Below the pieces are notes generated by a model, which searched no databases, was not told the DNA's origin, and saw only the letters and a program-made list of their open reading frames with translations. DNA of 29,714 bases from a virus, in the IMG/VR virus record IMGVR_UViG_3300031749_000028, positions 1 to 29,714 of that record. One strand, given 5' to 3'. A program made the position numbers and the translations under genes. Below, piece by piece: positions 1 to 6,748 of this stretch; position 1 is the stretch's first letter, and the number at the start of each line of letters is the position of its first letter.

Positions 1-12
1 GGCCGAAAGAAC
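1..12. repeat. Terminal direct repeat (circular closure), left copy
   Basis: The 12 bases GGCCGAAAGAAC are identical to the last 12 bases of the window (29703-29714). Removing one copy joins the truncated gene at the right end in frame with the open frame at the left end. The repeat is therefore best read as the overlap of a circularised contig rather than a functional repeat. It does not by itself tell a cos-type from a headful-packaged, circularly permuted genome. Confidence 0.85.
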
Positions 13-362
13 TTTCTTCAGCGATTTATTCTTACATAAGAATCGAACCATTTGAAATTCCGCTGATTGATGAAAAAGGAGAAACGATTAAATTCACTGG
101 TTTCGATGGGAAAAGATTTCTCGAAAGATTCGACGTAGCGAGAGTTAACAAGGGAATTCCCGTGGAAGTTAAGCGTTTTCAATTAAATCCGCCGTGGGGA
201 TTGCGGTTTAAAGCCTATATCAAAGATAACCCTAACATTGATGCCGAGTTGCTTCGTTCATTATTAGAAAGGGCGGGCTCTCAAATCGGCCTGGGATGTT
301 TCCGGCCGTTATTTGGAAGATTCGAATTGAAAGAGTTTAAAAGAATTCAAGATAAAGACTAA
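3..362 (+). CDS. Conserved phage protein of unknown function, C-terminal part (wraps around the circle)
   Basis: This is the downstream part of the gene starting at 29501; the frame is open from position 3 to TAA at 360-362. Joined across the 12-bp overlap it gives about 187 residues. The C-terminus carries an IGLGCFRPLFGRF motif. From memory this recurs near the C-terminus of a widespread but unnamed family of about 200-residue tailed-phage proteins, often as IGLGTFRGVFGKF. The family has no function I can name. A GTG at 162 could give a 66-residue protein, but no good SD site precedes it and the family motif layout continues upstream, so the wrapped long form is preferred. It is the last gene of the early module, just before the AGCRR array. 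Confidence 0.85.
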   Translation, partial: PKELSSAIYSYIRIEPFEIPLIDEKGETIKFTGFDGKRFLERFDVARVNKGIPVEVKRFQLNPPWGLRFKAYIKDNPNIDAELLRSLLERAGSQIGLGCFRPLFGRFELKEFKRIQDKD

Positions 363-370
363 AAGCACCG

Positions 371-450
371 GACGAAGCAAAGCAGAGCCGAGTTAAGCTG
401 AGCGGAGCAGAGCGAAGCAGAGCGAAGCAAAGCAGAGCAAAGCAAAGTAA
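371..450. repeat. Pentanucleotide AGCRR array, 16 units
   Basis: Eighty bases divide exactly into 16 five-base units with consensus A-G-C-[AG]-[AG]: for example AGCAA, AGCAG, AGCGA, with a few variants (GACGA, AGCCG, AGTTA, AGCTG, AGTAA). A 5-bp period cannot maintain a peptide repeat, so this is a DNA- or RNA-level element. The + strand is nearly all purine except for the C of each unit. It fills the gap between the last early gene (stop at 362) and the SD site of the first late gene (459-464). Candidate roles are a packaging or regulatory site, a protein-binding array or an mRNA leader. None is proven. Confidence 0.9.
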
Positions 451-470
451 ATTTTAATAGGAGGCTTTAA

Positions 471-1241
471 GTGAAAAAGGTTTTAGTCATCAGCGACCTT
501 CATTGTGGCCATCTTTATGGCTTGACACCACCAGGTTGGCAGGATGGCAATAAAGAGGTTTTGCAATTTCAAAGAAACCTCTGGGCCTTCTATAAATCGA
601 TAATAGAAGAGAACGGGCCGTTCGATATTCTGATTTGTAACGGAGATGCTATAGAGGGAAAATCGGAGCGTTGGGGATCCCGAGAGCTTATAACCGCAGA
701 CCGCCATGAGCAGGTTAGAATGGCGGCTTATGCTATCAATGAAGTCAAGGCGCCGGTGGTCCATCTTACCTATGGGACCAGCTATCACGTGGGAAAGGAA
801 GAGGATTTTGAATCAATCTTGCTTGATTTGATTGAAGCAAAAGAGAAGGCCGCTTGTGGTCATTTATTTTTGAAAGTAGAAGACACGGTGCTGGACGTCA
901 AACACTGGGTTGGTAAATCGACGGTTCCCCATGGTCGGTTTACAGCTCTATTTCGGGCGGTTGTCTGGAATATTCTCTGGGCCGAAAGCAATGAGCGACA
1001 ACCCAGGGCTGATATTCTTATTCGCTCTCACGTCCATTATTATATTTATTGCGGCGATAGCGGGATATTAGCGCTGACAACGCCGGCCTTAACATACAAT
1101 TCAATATATGGCATAAGAAAATGCGAGGGAACGGTCGACGTTGGGTTAATAATTTTTGAAATTGATGGCAATAAGTTCTCTTACTATCCCTATCTTTTAA
1201 AAAGCAAATTTCTTAAAGCTTCGGTTCATGAGGTTAAGTGA
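471..1241 (+). CDS. Calcineurin-like metallophosphoesterase
   Basis: The product (256 residues) starts at GTG 471, six bases after a strong AGGAGG (459-464). Metallophosphoesterase motifs are visible: D9-x-H11 in ISDLHCGH near the N-terminus, N57-G58-D59 in CNGDAIEG, and a late SHVH in place of the usual GHxH. The canonical GNHD block is not obvious; GTSYHVG sits where it would be expected. Members bind two metal ions and cleave phosphomonoesters or diesters, including nucleic acids. The phage substrate cannot be read from the sequence. It is the first gene after the AGCRR array, and its 3' end carries the SD of the lysozyme gene. Confidence 0.8.
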   Translation: MKKVLVISDLHCGHLYGLTPPGWQDGNKEVLQFQRNLWAFYKSIIEENGPFDILICNGDAIEGKSERWGSRELITADRHEQVRMAAYAINEVKAPVVHLTYGTSYHVGKEEDFESILLDLIEAKEKAACGHLFLKVEDTVLDVKHWVGKSTVPHGRFTALFRAVVWNILWAESNERQPRADILIRSHVHYYIYCGDSGILALTTPALTYNSIYGIRKCEGTVDVGLIIFEIDGNKFSYYPYLLKSKFLKASVHEVK

Positions 1242-1242
1242 A

Positions 1243-1734
1243 ATGGAGAAAAAAGCCAGAGAAAAAGCAAAAGAGCTGATTAAAGAATTTGAGGGCCTCT
1301 CGCTGAAGCCATATAAATGTCCTGGGGGCTATTGGACGATTGGATATGGCCATAGAGTACCCAGCGATAGGCCTGAAATATCAATTGAAGAAGCAGAGAT
1401 GTTGCTTGATAAGGATATCGATTGTTCTATCTTTACCCTTAGGCAAACATTGGGAGAGAAATTTGATGAGTTAAATGAAAATCAGCAGGCGGCCTTGATT
1501 TCATTCGTTTTTAACATTGGGGCAAGCAATTTCGAAAAAAGTACAGTAAGGAAATTGATAACGGAGAATGCGCCGTCCAAGGAAATCGCTCGAGAAATGA
1601 GGCGCTGGGTATATGCGGGCGGCAAGGTCCTTTTGGGCCTGGTTAAAAGGAGGAAAAAAGAGGCCGCCGTGTTTTTATCGGAGGAAGAAAATGGGGGAAT
1701 TGGCGATAAAACAAAGGATAAGGCGAGCCGTTAA
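1243..1734 (+). CDS. Endolysin, GH24 phage lysozyme (T4/P22 type)
   Basis: Cleaves the MurNAc-GlcNAc glycan backbone at the end of infection. The catalytic pattern Glu-8aa-Cys-5aa-Thr is clear: E17 in EFEG, C26 in KCPGG and T32 in WTIGYGH, matching the E-8aa-[D/C]-5aa-T triad of P22/P21-type lysozymes. The C-terminal GL-x(2)-RR-x-KE signature is also present. ATG 1243 is chosen because TGAGG (about 1229-1233) lies 9 bases upstream; ATG 1228 is an in-frame alternative giving 168 residues. No signal or SAR sequence is seen, so export should need a holin. The next gene overlaps its 3' end. Confidence 0.93.
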   Translation: MEKKAREKAKELIKEFEGLSLKPYKCPGGYWTIGYGHRVPSDRPEISIEEAEMLLDKDIDCSIFTLRQTLGEKFDELNENQQAALISFVFNIGASNFEKSTVRKLITENAPSKEIAREMRRWVYAGGKVLLGLVKRRKKEAAVFLSEEENGGIGDKTKDKASR

Positions 1735-1951
1735 AAGAGCAAAAAAGCATCTCCTTTTATCGGGGTCATTAGAAATCTTTGAGCTAAAGGAAAAAGATTA
1801 TCACCTGGCGGTTTATCGAGGCCACGGTTTCCCCCTTGAAGTTTATTCAGTTCGTCTAAAAAATGACCCAGACCCGCCACCCAGAAAATACTCTGTTGTC
1901 TGGAGGTGTGAGCCAAATGGGGGAGGCTTTATTTTCAGGCGGATAAATTAA
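1691..1951 (+). CDS. Small basic hypothetical protein
   Basis: Predicted product of 86 residues. The start ATG 1691 has GGAGG (1680-1684) six bases upstream, inside the end of the lysozyme gene, so the two are translationally coupled with a 44-base overlap in another frame. The N-terminal third is strongly basic (many R and K); the rest looks like a small beta-rich domain ending FIFRRIN. I do not recognise a family. Position suggests an accessory lysis or DNA-associated protein, but nothing in the sequence settles this. Confidence 0.65.
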   Translation: MGELAIKQRIRRAVKRAKKHLLLSGSLEIFELKEKDYHLAVYRGHGFPLEVYSVRLKNDPDPPPRKYSVVWRCEPNGGGFIFRRIN

Positions 1952-2073
1952 GGGTTTGTCAATAGGTTAAACCCCGAAGAATCCTTCACCCTTCCCGAAG
2001 AAAACCTTCAGATTTTATATCAATCCCTTCATTGCTAAAAAATTATAGCAAAAATACGCCCTATAATTATGTC
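1952..2073 (+). other. Intergenic region with two small hairpins and a TATAAT box
   Basis: No gene is supported here. An inverted repeat GGGTTT...AAACCC (1952-1957/1969-1974, 11-base loop) directly follows the upstream stop but lacks a T-run, so it is a weak terminator candidate. A second inverted repeat TTGCTA...TAGCAA lies near 2032-2051. A perfect TATAAT occurs at 2062-2067, seven bases before a GTG that could start the protease gene, but no good -35 box is at the usual distance. Confidence 0.4.
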
Positions 2074-2808
2074 GTGAGTCGCAGTTTTCATATCATATGG
2101 GTTGGGCTTTTAGCGGCAATATTATTTTTGCTTCTGCCTACGCCGACCGGGCGTCCGCAGGAGTGGGTGGGGACAGCCGCTAATATCGTTGATTATGCTG
2201 TCGTTATTTTCGTTGTAAATCCTCAAGACAATAGTGGGAGTAATGAGAATCCGCTCATCCTTGCCAATAACCGGCTGTATAGCGTTAATACAGGCGCTGG
2301 CATTTCGATGGAATTAGGAATTCTAACGTGCTTTCATATCGTTGCTCAAAGAAAAGAAAACGGCTTTATTTTCCTTTTTTTTCCGAAACAAGCAAAGGTT
2401 ATTAATGCGATTGTCATTAAGACAGAGCCCGATTTTGACCTCGCCTTATTAGACCAAGCGGATAAAGAAACCATATATTTACCACAAGCAAGAGTCGCTA
2501 AAGAGCTTCCGGGCTACGGAGAAGATATCAGCTTTTTTGGCTGTCCCGCAAGGCAATTGGCGTGGGTAAGATATCAAAAAATAGGCTATATCTCAGCTTA
2601 TGCCGGGAAAGACACAGAGGGAAAATTGAGAATTACAGAACAGCCATATATTCCATTATATCCCGGGTATTTTGGCGATTCTGGCGGCGGCGTATTCAAT
2701 CAGAAAGGCGAGCTTATCGGCATAATTCAAAAAAAAGATAATCAAATGCCGGTGGTTTATGCCTTGATGCTTACGAGAGATTTCCTTAAAGAAATTGGTT
2801 GGCTATGA
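2074..2808 (+). CDS. Exported trypsin-like serine protease (S1/HtrA-like)
   Basis: A full chymotrypsin-fold catalytic triad is visible. Numbering from GTG 2074, these are H88 in LTCFHIV, D122 in DFDLALL and S203 in FGDSGGGVF. A hydrophobic N-terminal segment (about residues 6-20, rich in L, A and I) acts as a signal peptide or membrane anchor, placing the enzyme outside the cytoplasm. No PDZ domain follows; the protein ends soon after the protease domain (244 residues). The start is uncertain: TTG 2032 adds 14 residues, and neither start has an SD site. It overlaps the next gene by ATGA. It could attack cell-envelope proteins during lysis, process a virion protein or modify the host surface. 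Confidence 0.85.
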   Translation: MSRSFHIIWVGLLAAILFLLLPTPTGRPQEWVGTAANIVDYAVVIFVVNPQDNSGSNENPLILANNRLYSVNTGAGISMELGILTCFHIVAQRKENGFIFLFFPKQAKVINAIVIKTEPDFDLALLDQADKETIYLPQARVAKELPGYGEDISFFGCPARQLAWVRYQKIGYISAYAGKDTEGKLRITEQPYIPLYPGYFGDSGGGVFNQKGELIGIIQKKDNQMPVVYALMLTRDFLKEIGWL

Positions 2809-3017
2809 GCAATTATGTTTGGCTTACGGTCCTAACGCTGGCGCAGGCCGTGCTGATAGCATTGAAAATAATTGAGAAACGAAATGGGCGGCGGATGAAT
2901 AATGGAGCGGGCCTTCCCTGCCGAGAACATGGGGAGAAATTAGCCGCCTTGGAAGCCAAGCTTGATATGTTAGAAAAAACGATTGAGAGAATAGAAAGAA
3001 AAGTAAATGGCACATGA
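2805..3017 (+). CDS. Small membrane protein with coiled coil (holin-like candidate)
   Basis: Predicted product of 70 residues starting at ATG 2805 (ATGA overlap with the protease stop). Residues about 3-20 form a hydrophobic helix, followed by a basic stretch, a CREH segment and a heptad-rich helix (LAALEAKLDMLEKTIERIERKV). One membrane helix plus a coiled coil near a lysozyme fits a holin or lysis accessory protein such as the XhlA type, although XhlA has the coiled coil first. Small coiled-coil proteins of this build also occur next to terminase genes with no known role. Confidence 0.6.
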   Translation: MSNYVWLTVLTLAQAVLIALKIIEKRNGRRMNNGAGLPCREHGEKLAALEAKLDMLEKTIERIERKVNGT

Positions 3018-3202
3018 AAAAGATAGCCTTTGAAGCATTGATAAAAGAGCTGAATATAAAAAGCTTGGTTTCTGGCGATAAGCAGGCAAGAGTCCTGCTT
3101 GAGATAAGCTCGCCCAGTGATGAGGTTATTGACGCAATTAACAGGCTCCAGCGGGCTGATAGATTCGTTGCGGTCGCACTGGCAGAAATAAAAAATGAAT
3201 AA
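3014..3202 (+). CDS. Small hypothetical phage protein
   Basis: Predicted product of 62 residues, overlapping the previous stop by ATGA at 3014 and the next gene by a few bases, so it sits in a tight string of coupled genes. It looks mostly helical with a leucine-rich N-terminus. No motif or family is recognised. Its place directly before the small terminase subunit suggests a packaging-region accessory protein, by position only. Confidence 0.55.
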   Translation: MKKIAFEALIKELNIKSLVSGDKQARVLLEISSPSDEVIDAINRLQRADRFVAVALAEIKNE

Positions 3203-3512
3203 AATAACCGAAAAAAAACCGAGGGTGGCGGTTTCGCCCATTAACAACGCCACTCTACCAGTGCCTGGTCCAGGTAGGCCAAAAGGGGCGAAAAATAAAA
3301 TCCCCAAAAGCCTGAAGGAATCGTTTTTAGAAGTTTATGAAATGCTGGGTGGGACAAAAGGTCTTTATCAATGGGCATCGAAATCAGAAAAAAACCGGGC
3401 AATTTATTATCAGATTGTTTCCAAATTATTGCCCCAGGAATTAGAGCATGGCGGCCAATTTAATATAACGATTCATCGCATTATAAGCGAAAAGGCACCC
3501 GAAGATGATTGA
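3195..3512 (+). CDS. Terminase small subunit-like DNA-binding protein
   Basis: Predicted product of 105 residues. The N-terminal basic PGPGRPKGAKNK segment (about residues 25-36) is typical of a class of small terminase-associated proteins annotated as TerS or DUF5681-like. It precedes a helical body and overlaps the large terminase gene by 8 bases. In such phages the small subunit recognises the packaging start site and recruits the large subunit. The assignment rests on the GRPKGAKNK motif plus position; the helical domain itself is not one I can name with certainty. Confidence 0.65.
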   Translation: MNKITEKKPRVAVSPINNATLPVPGPGRPKGAKNKIPKSLKESFLEVYEMLGGTKGLYQWASKSEKNRAIYYQIVSKLLPQELEHGGQFNITIHRIISEKAPEDD

Positions 3513-4734
3513 GGCAAGGGCTAATATTGAAATTCCGATTTACTACCATCCCGGCCAGAAGCGGGTTTTCTTTGATTGCCAGGCGAAAAAAAGAATTGTT
3601 GTTAAGGGCCGGCGCTGGGGGCTGACCAGAGGCATGGCCAATCTGGCAATTGAGCTCTTGCTCGATGGGGTAAGTCCTGGATTATGGGTTGACACGGTGA
3701 ACAGTAATATAGACCGCTATGTTGAGCGATATTTCTTTCCGATATTGCGTTATCTGCCTCCAGCTATTTGGATGTGGCGGCAGCAAAAAAAAGAGCTGGA
3801 AATTAATGGTCATAAGCTCGATTTGCGCTCCGCAGATAGACCAGAGGTGATTGAAGGTTTTGCCTATCGATTTATTTTTCTGAATGAGGCAGGGATTATT
3901 TTGCGGGATGAATACCTCTGGCACAATACAATTCAGCCGATGATGTTAGATTATGACCCCCTGGTCATCATCGGGGGAACGCCAAAGGGAAGCGGGCTTT
4001 TTAAATTACTCGCCGACCAGGCGCAGGAAGGAAAGAACGGCTGGGCTTATTTTCATTTCACGAGCTTCGATAATCCATATCTTACAAAAAGCCAGATTGA
4101 TGAGCTGATGGAAGATATGCCGGAATCAGTGGCAAAGCAGGAAATATATGCTGAATTTATATCTGATGCCTCGAGGGTATTCAAAAAAGTAGAAAAAGCG
4201 ATTGGGGCGAGGCCAGAACCAAAAAAGTCCGATAAAACTTATTATGCCGGCATAGATCTTGCTCGGCTCAAGGATTATACGGTCGTCATAATCCTCGACC
4301 AGAATGGAAATCAAGTGTATATTGACCGATTCAATCTTATCGACTGGGCGATTCAGAGGGAAAGAATTGCTCAGGCATTAAGAGACTATCGGGCCTATGC
4401 TCTTATCGACTTAACGGGAGTCGGCGACCCCATATATGAGGATTTGAGAAATATGGGCCTTAGTATCGAAGGTTATAAGCTAACCAATGAAACAAAGCGT
4501 CATATTATCCAATCGCTGATGGTCGCTTTTGAGACAGAAAGGATTAAGATTTTTGACGACAAGATTTTGGTCAATGAGCTTAATAATTTTGAATGCGAAA
4601 TAACCGAGAGCGGTTCAATCCGATATTCAGCCCCTGAGGGATATCATGATGATTGCGTCATTGCGCTTGCGCTGGCAAATTATGCTAGACAAAAATACGC
4701 TGGCCTGGGGCCGATTATATGGAGACCAGAATGA
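3505..4734 (+). CDS. Terminase large subunit (ATPase and nuclease)
   Basis: DNA-packaging motor and cutting enzyme (409 residues). The ATPase domain has a deviant Walker A, K34-GRRWGLTRG, with Leu at residue 40 where the P-loop lysine normally sits and a Lys at its start. Walker B reads FIFLNEAG (N127-E128), with Asn before the catalytic Glu; GGTPKGSG (157-164) follows as the coupling motif. The C-terminal RNase H-like nuclease has its acidic residues at D251 (AGIDLARLKDYT), D302 (ALIDLTG) and D382-D383 (YHDDCVIALA). Length and motif order are normal for TerL. It overlaps the portal gene by ATGA. Confidence 0.95.
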   Translation: MIEARANIEIPIYYHPGQKRVFFDCQAKKRIVVKGRRWGLTRGMANLAIELLLDGVSPGLWVDTVNSNIDRYVERYFFPILRYLPPAIWMWRQQKKELEINGHKLDLRSADRPEVIEGFAYRFIFLNEAGIILRDEYLWHNTIQPMMLDYDPLVIIGGTPKGSGLFKLLADQAQEGKNGWAYFHFTSFDNPYLTKSQIDELMEDMPESVAKQEIYAEFISDASRVFKKVEKAIGARPEPKKSDKTYYAGIDLARLKDYTVVIILDQNGNQVYIDRFNLIDWAIQRERIAQALRDYRAYALIDLTGVGDPIYEDLRNMGLSIEGYKLTNETKRHIIQSLMVAFETERIKIFDDKILVNELNNFECEITESGSIRYSAPEGYHDDCVIALALANYARQKYAGLGPIIWRPE

Positions 4735-6740
4735 GATTACCGTGGAAAAAGAAACAAATATCAACGGACCAGAAAAGCATTATCGTTGATGCCAAATGGC
4801 TTGATATTCTCGAGAATGCCGAGCCACTCGGGACAAGCCTCAGCTTGCCGTTTGCTTCTGATACCTTTCTCTCTATTATCGAGCTAATTTCCCAGAATGC
4901 TGGCCAAATTCCTTGGTACGCATATCGACAGAGCGGCGAGGAAATTGAGGAGTTGACTGAAGAGCAATCAATTATAGCCAGATTACTAAAATCCCCGGTG
5001 CCGACAGTAGGCTGGGCCGAATTTCTCAAGGGAATTCTCTATCAATATTTTTCAACAGGCAATGCCTTTATAAGGATTCTTTCGGGAAGCGCCAAAAAAT
5101 ATGCAGAGCTCGAGATTTTGCCCTCGAATTTTGTTGATATAATCAATAAGCAATACATTTACCATTATGAGAGGAAAACCGTTCAAATTCCAGAAGAAGA
5201 GATAATTCATTGGAAGTATTTTGAGCAATGGAAAGAATATCAAAAATCGCCATCTCCAACTCGATACGTGAAAAATCTTATTGAGGCTGATGCCGAGATG
5301 GCAAAATGGTATAGGTCAATGTTGAAATATGGACCGAACATTCCCGGCGTTATTTCGGTGAAAAGGCCATTAAGCCCAGATGAAAGAGAATTCATTAGAG
5401 AACAATTTAGGAAAAAATATGCCGGCCACGAAAATGTCGGAATCCCACTCATAATTGAGGCGGATTCTGAATATAAACCCTCACCGATAACGCCAAAGGA
5501 TAATCAATTCATCGAGACGCAGAATTTTATCCGCCGCCGCCTGTGCTCAGTTTTCGGCGTCCCGTCAGAATTAGTCGGAGACGCAGAGAATAAGACTTAT
5601 AGCAACGTGAGGGAAGCTCGAAAGGCATTATTCTCGGAAGTTATTATCCCAAAATTAAGCCAATTGAGAGACCTTTTCAATGCCAAGCTCCCGGCTTATT
5701 TCAATGAGGACGTTTATATTGATTTTGATACCACAGAACTCGAGGTTTTCCATGAGGATAAAGAGGCGCAGGCAAATCGACTTCAGCGGTTAGTTTCTTC
5801 TGGAATCATAACAATTAACGAGGCCCGGGATGCGATGAAATATGACCAGATACCACCCGGTGACCAAATATTAATTCCAGCCTCAGTGATTCCGTTCTCA
5901 GTCGTCGGAAAAGAGGCAGGCGAAAAATCTAAAAAATTAATGAGCCGGGAATTTAAATCTATTTGGCGGCTTCCGGATATGAGGGAGAAAAAGAAAGACC
6001 ATTTCGAATGGCGAGCGAAAGACGGAGAGCGGCTATTTATTGAGCCCGTTAAAGGGTGGCTCAAAAAGAAATGGACCGAGATAATTGATGTGGCGCAAAA
6101 ACACCCCTCGCCAAAATATATAGCCGGCTGGGACGTGGTTCATTCAAAGAAATGGGGAAAAGATTATGCCGAAGAGCTAATGCCTGTATATAAGAAAGTT
6201 TTTATAAGGGGATTCAGGTCGGGAGTGAAAATCACAAAGGGAATCCTGGATGTGATAGAAATCAAACAAGATATTTTCAGTGATGAATATGATGAGATTT
6301 TATACGAGATGGTCGTTAAATCAGGGACGAAAATATCAGAGACGATTATGAGCGAGGTTATTGAATTGCTCGAGCGGGCGCAGGAAGAAAATTGGACGGT
6401 CGAGCAGTTCACTCAATACATTTGGGAACGATTCAAGATTTTCGTCCCCTGGGAGGCTCGACGAATAGCGAGGACAGAGGCGGCGAAAACTGAAAATTTC
6501 GCAGAGCTTGAAGCTTATAAGAGCCAGGGCGCAGAGCTAAAAGGATGGCTATCGGCGAAAATCGAGACGAGCCGAATTGAACATATCGAGGCTGATGATA
6601 GATATTCAGCTGAGCCAATTCCCGTGACAGAGCCTTTCATCGTTGGCGGAGAAGAATTAATGCACCCTGGTGACCCGAGGGGTTCGCCGGGAAATATCAT
6701 AAATTGCCTTTGTACGCTTTTCCCAGCGTGGCGTGAGTGA
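4731..6740 (+). CDS. Portal protein fused to MuF-type minor head protein
   Basis: Predicted product of 669 residues from ATG 4731; GGAG at 4721-4724 favours this start over the ATG at 4719. Residues about 1-390 look like an HK97-family portal, the dodecameric ring through which DNA enters the head. The remainder, from about residue 420, is a Mu F-like (PF04233-type) domain. It is recognised by IARTEAAKTEN, then W and H residues (KGWLSAKIETSRIEHIEADDRY), and the terminal HPGDPRGSPGNIINCLC. In most phages these are two adjacent genes. No stop or frameshift separates the two halves here. Confidence 0.9.
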   Translation: MRLPWKKKQISTDQKSIIVDAKWLDILENAEPLGTSLSLPFASDTFLSIIELISQNAGQIPWYAYRQSGEEIEELTEEQSIIARLLKSPVPTVGWAEFLKGILYQYFSTGNAFIRILSGSAKKYAELEILPSNFVDIINKQYIYHYERKTVQIPEEEIIHWKYFEQWKEYQKSPSPTRYVKNLIEADAEMAKWYRSMLKYGPNIPGVISVKRPLSPDEREFIREQFRKKYAGHENVGIPLIIEADSEYKPSPITPKDNQFIETQNFIRRRLCSVFGVPSELVGDAENKTYSNVREARKALFSEVIIPKLSQLRDLFNAKLPAYFNEDVYIDFDTTELEVFHEDKEAQANRLQRLVSSGIITINEARDAMKYDQIPPGDQILIPASVIPFSVVGKEAGEKSKKLMSREFKSIWRLPDMREKKKDHFEWRAKDGERLFIEPVKGWLKKKWTEIIDVAQKHPSPKYIAGWDVVHSKKWGKDYAEELMPVYKKVFIRGFRSGVKITKGILDVIEIKQDIFSDEYDEILYEMVVKSGTKISETIMSEVIELLERAQEENWTVEQFTQYIWERFKIFVPWEARRIARTEAAKTENFAELEAYKSQGAELKGWLSAKIETSRIEHIEADDRYSAEPIPVTEPFIVGGEELMHPGDPRGSPGNIINCLCTLFPAWRE

Positions 6741-6748
6741 GGTGAGAA

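Noticed and set aside
371-450. CRISPR array or tandem tRNA-like element
   Set aside because: Units are only 5 bases with no spacers and no fold of tRNA length; it is a pentanucleotide array.
483-788. Minus-strand open frames opposite head and tail genes (many, such as this one)
   Set aside because: All are antisense to genes with clear motifs and SD sites and have no independent support.
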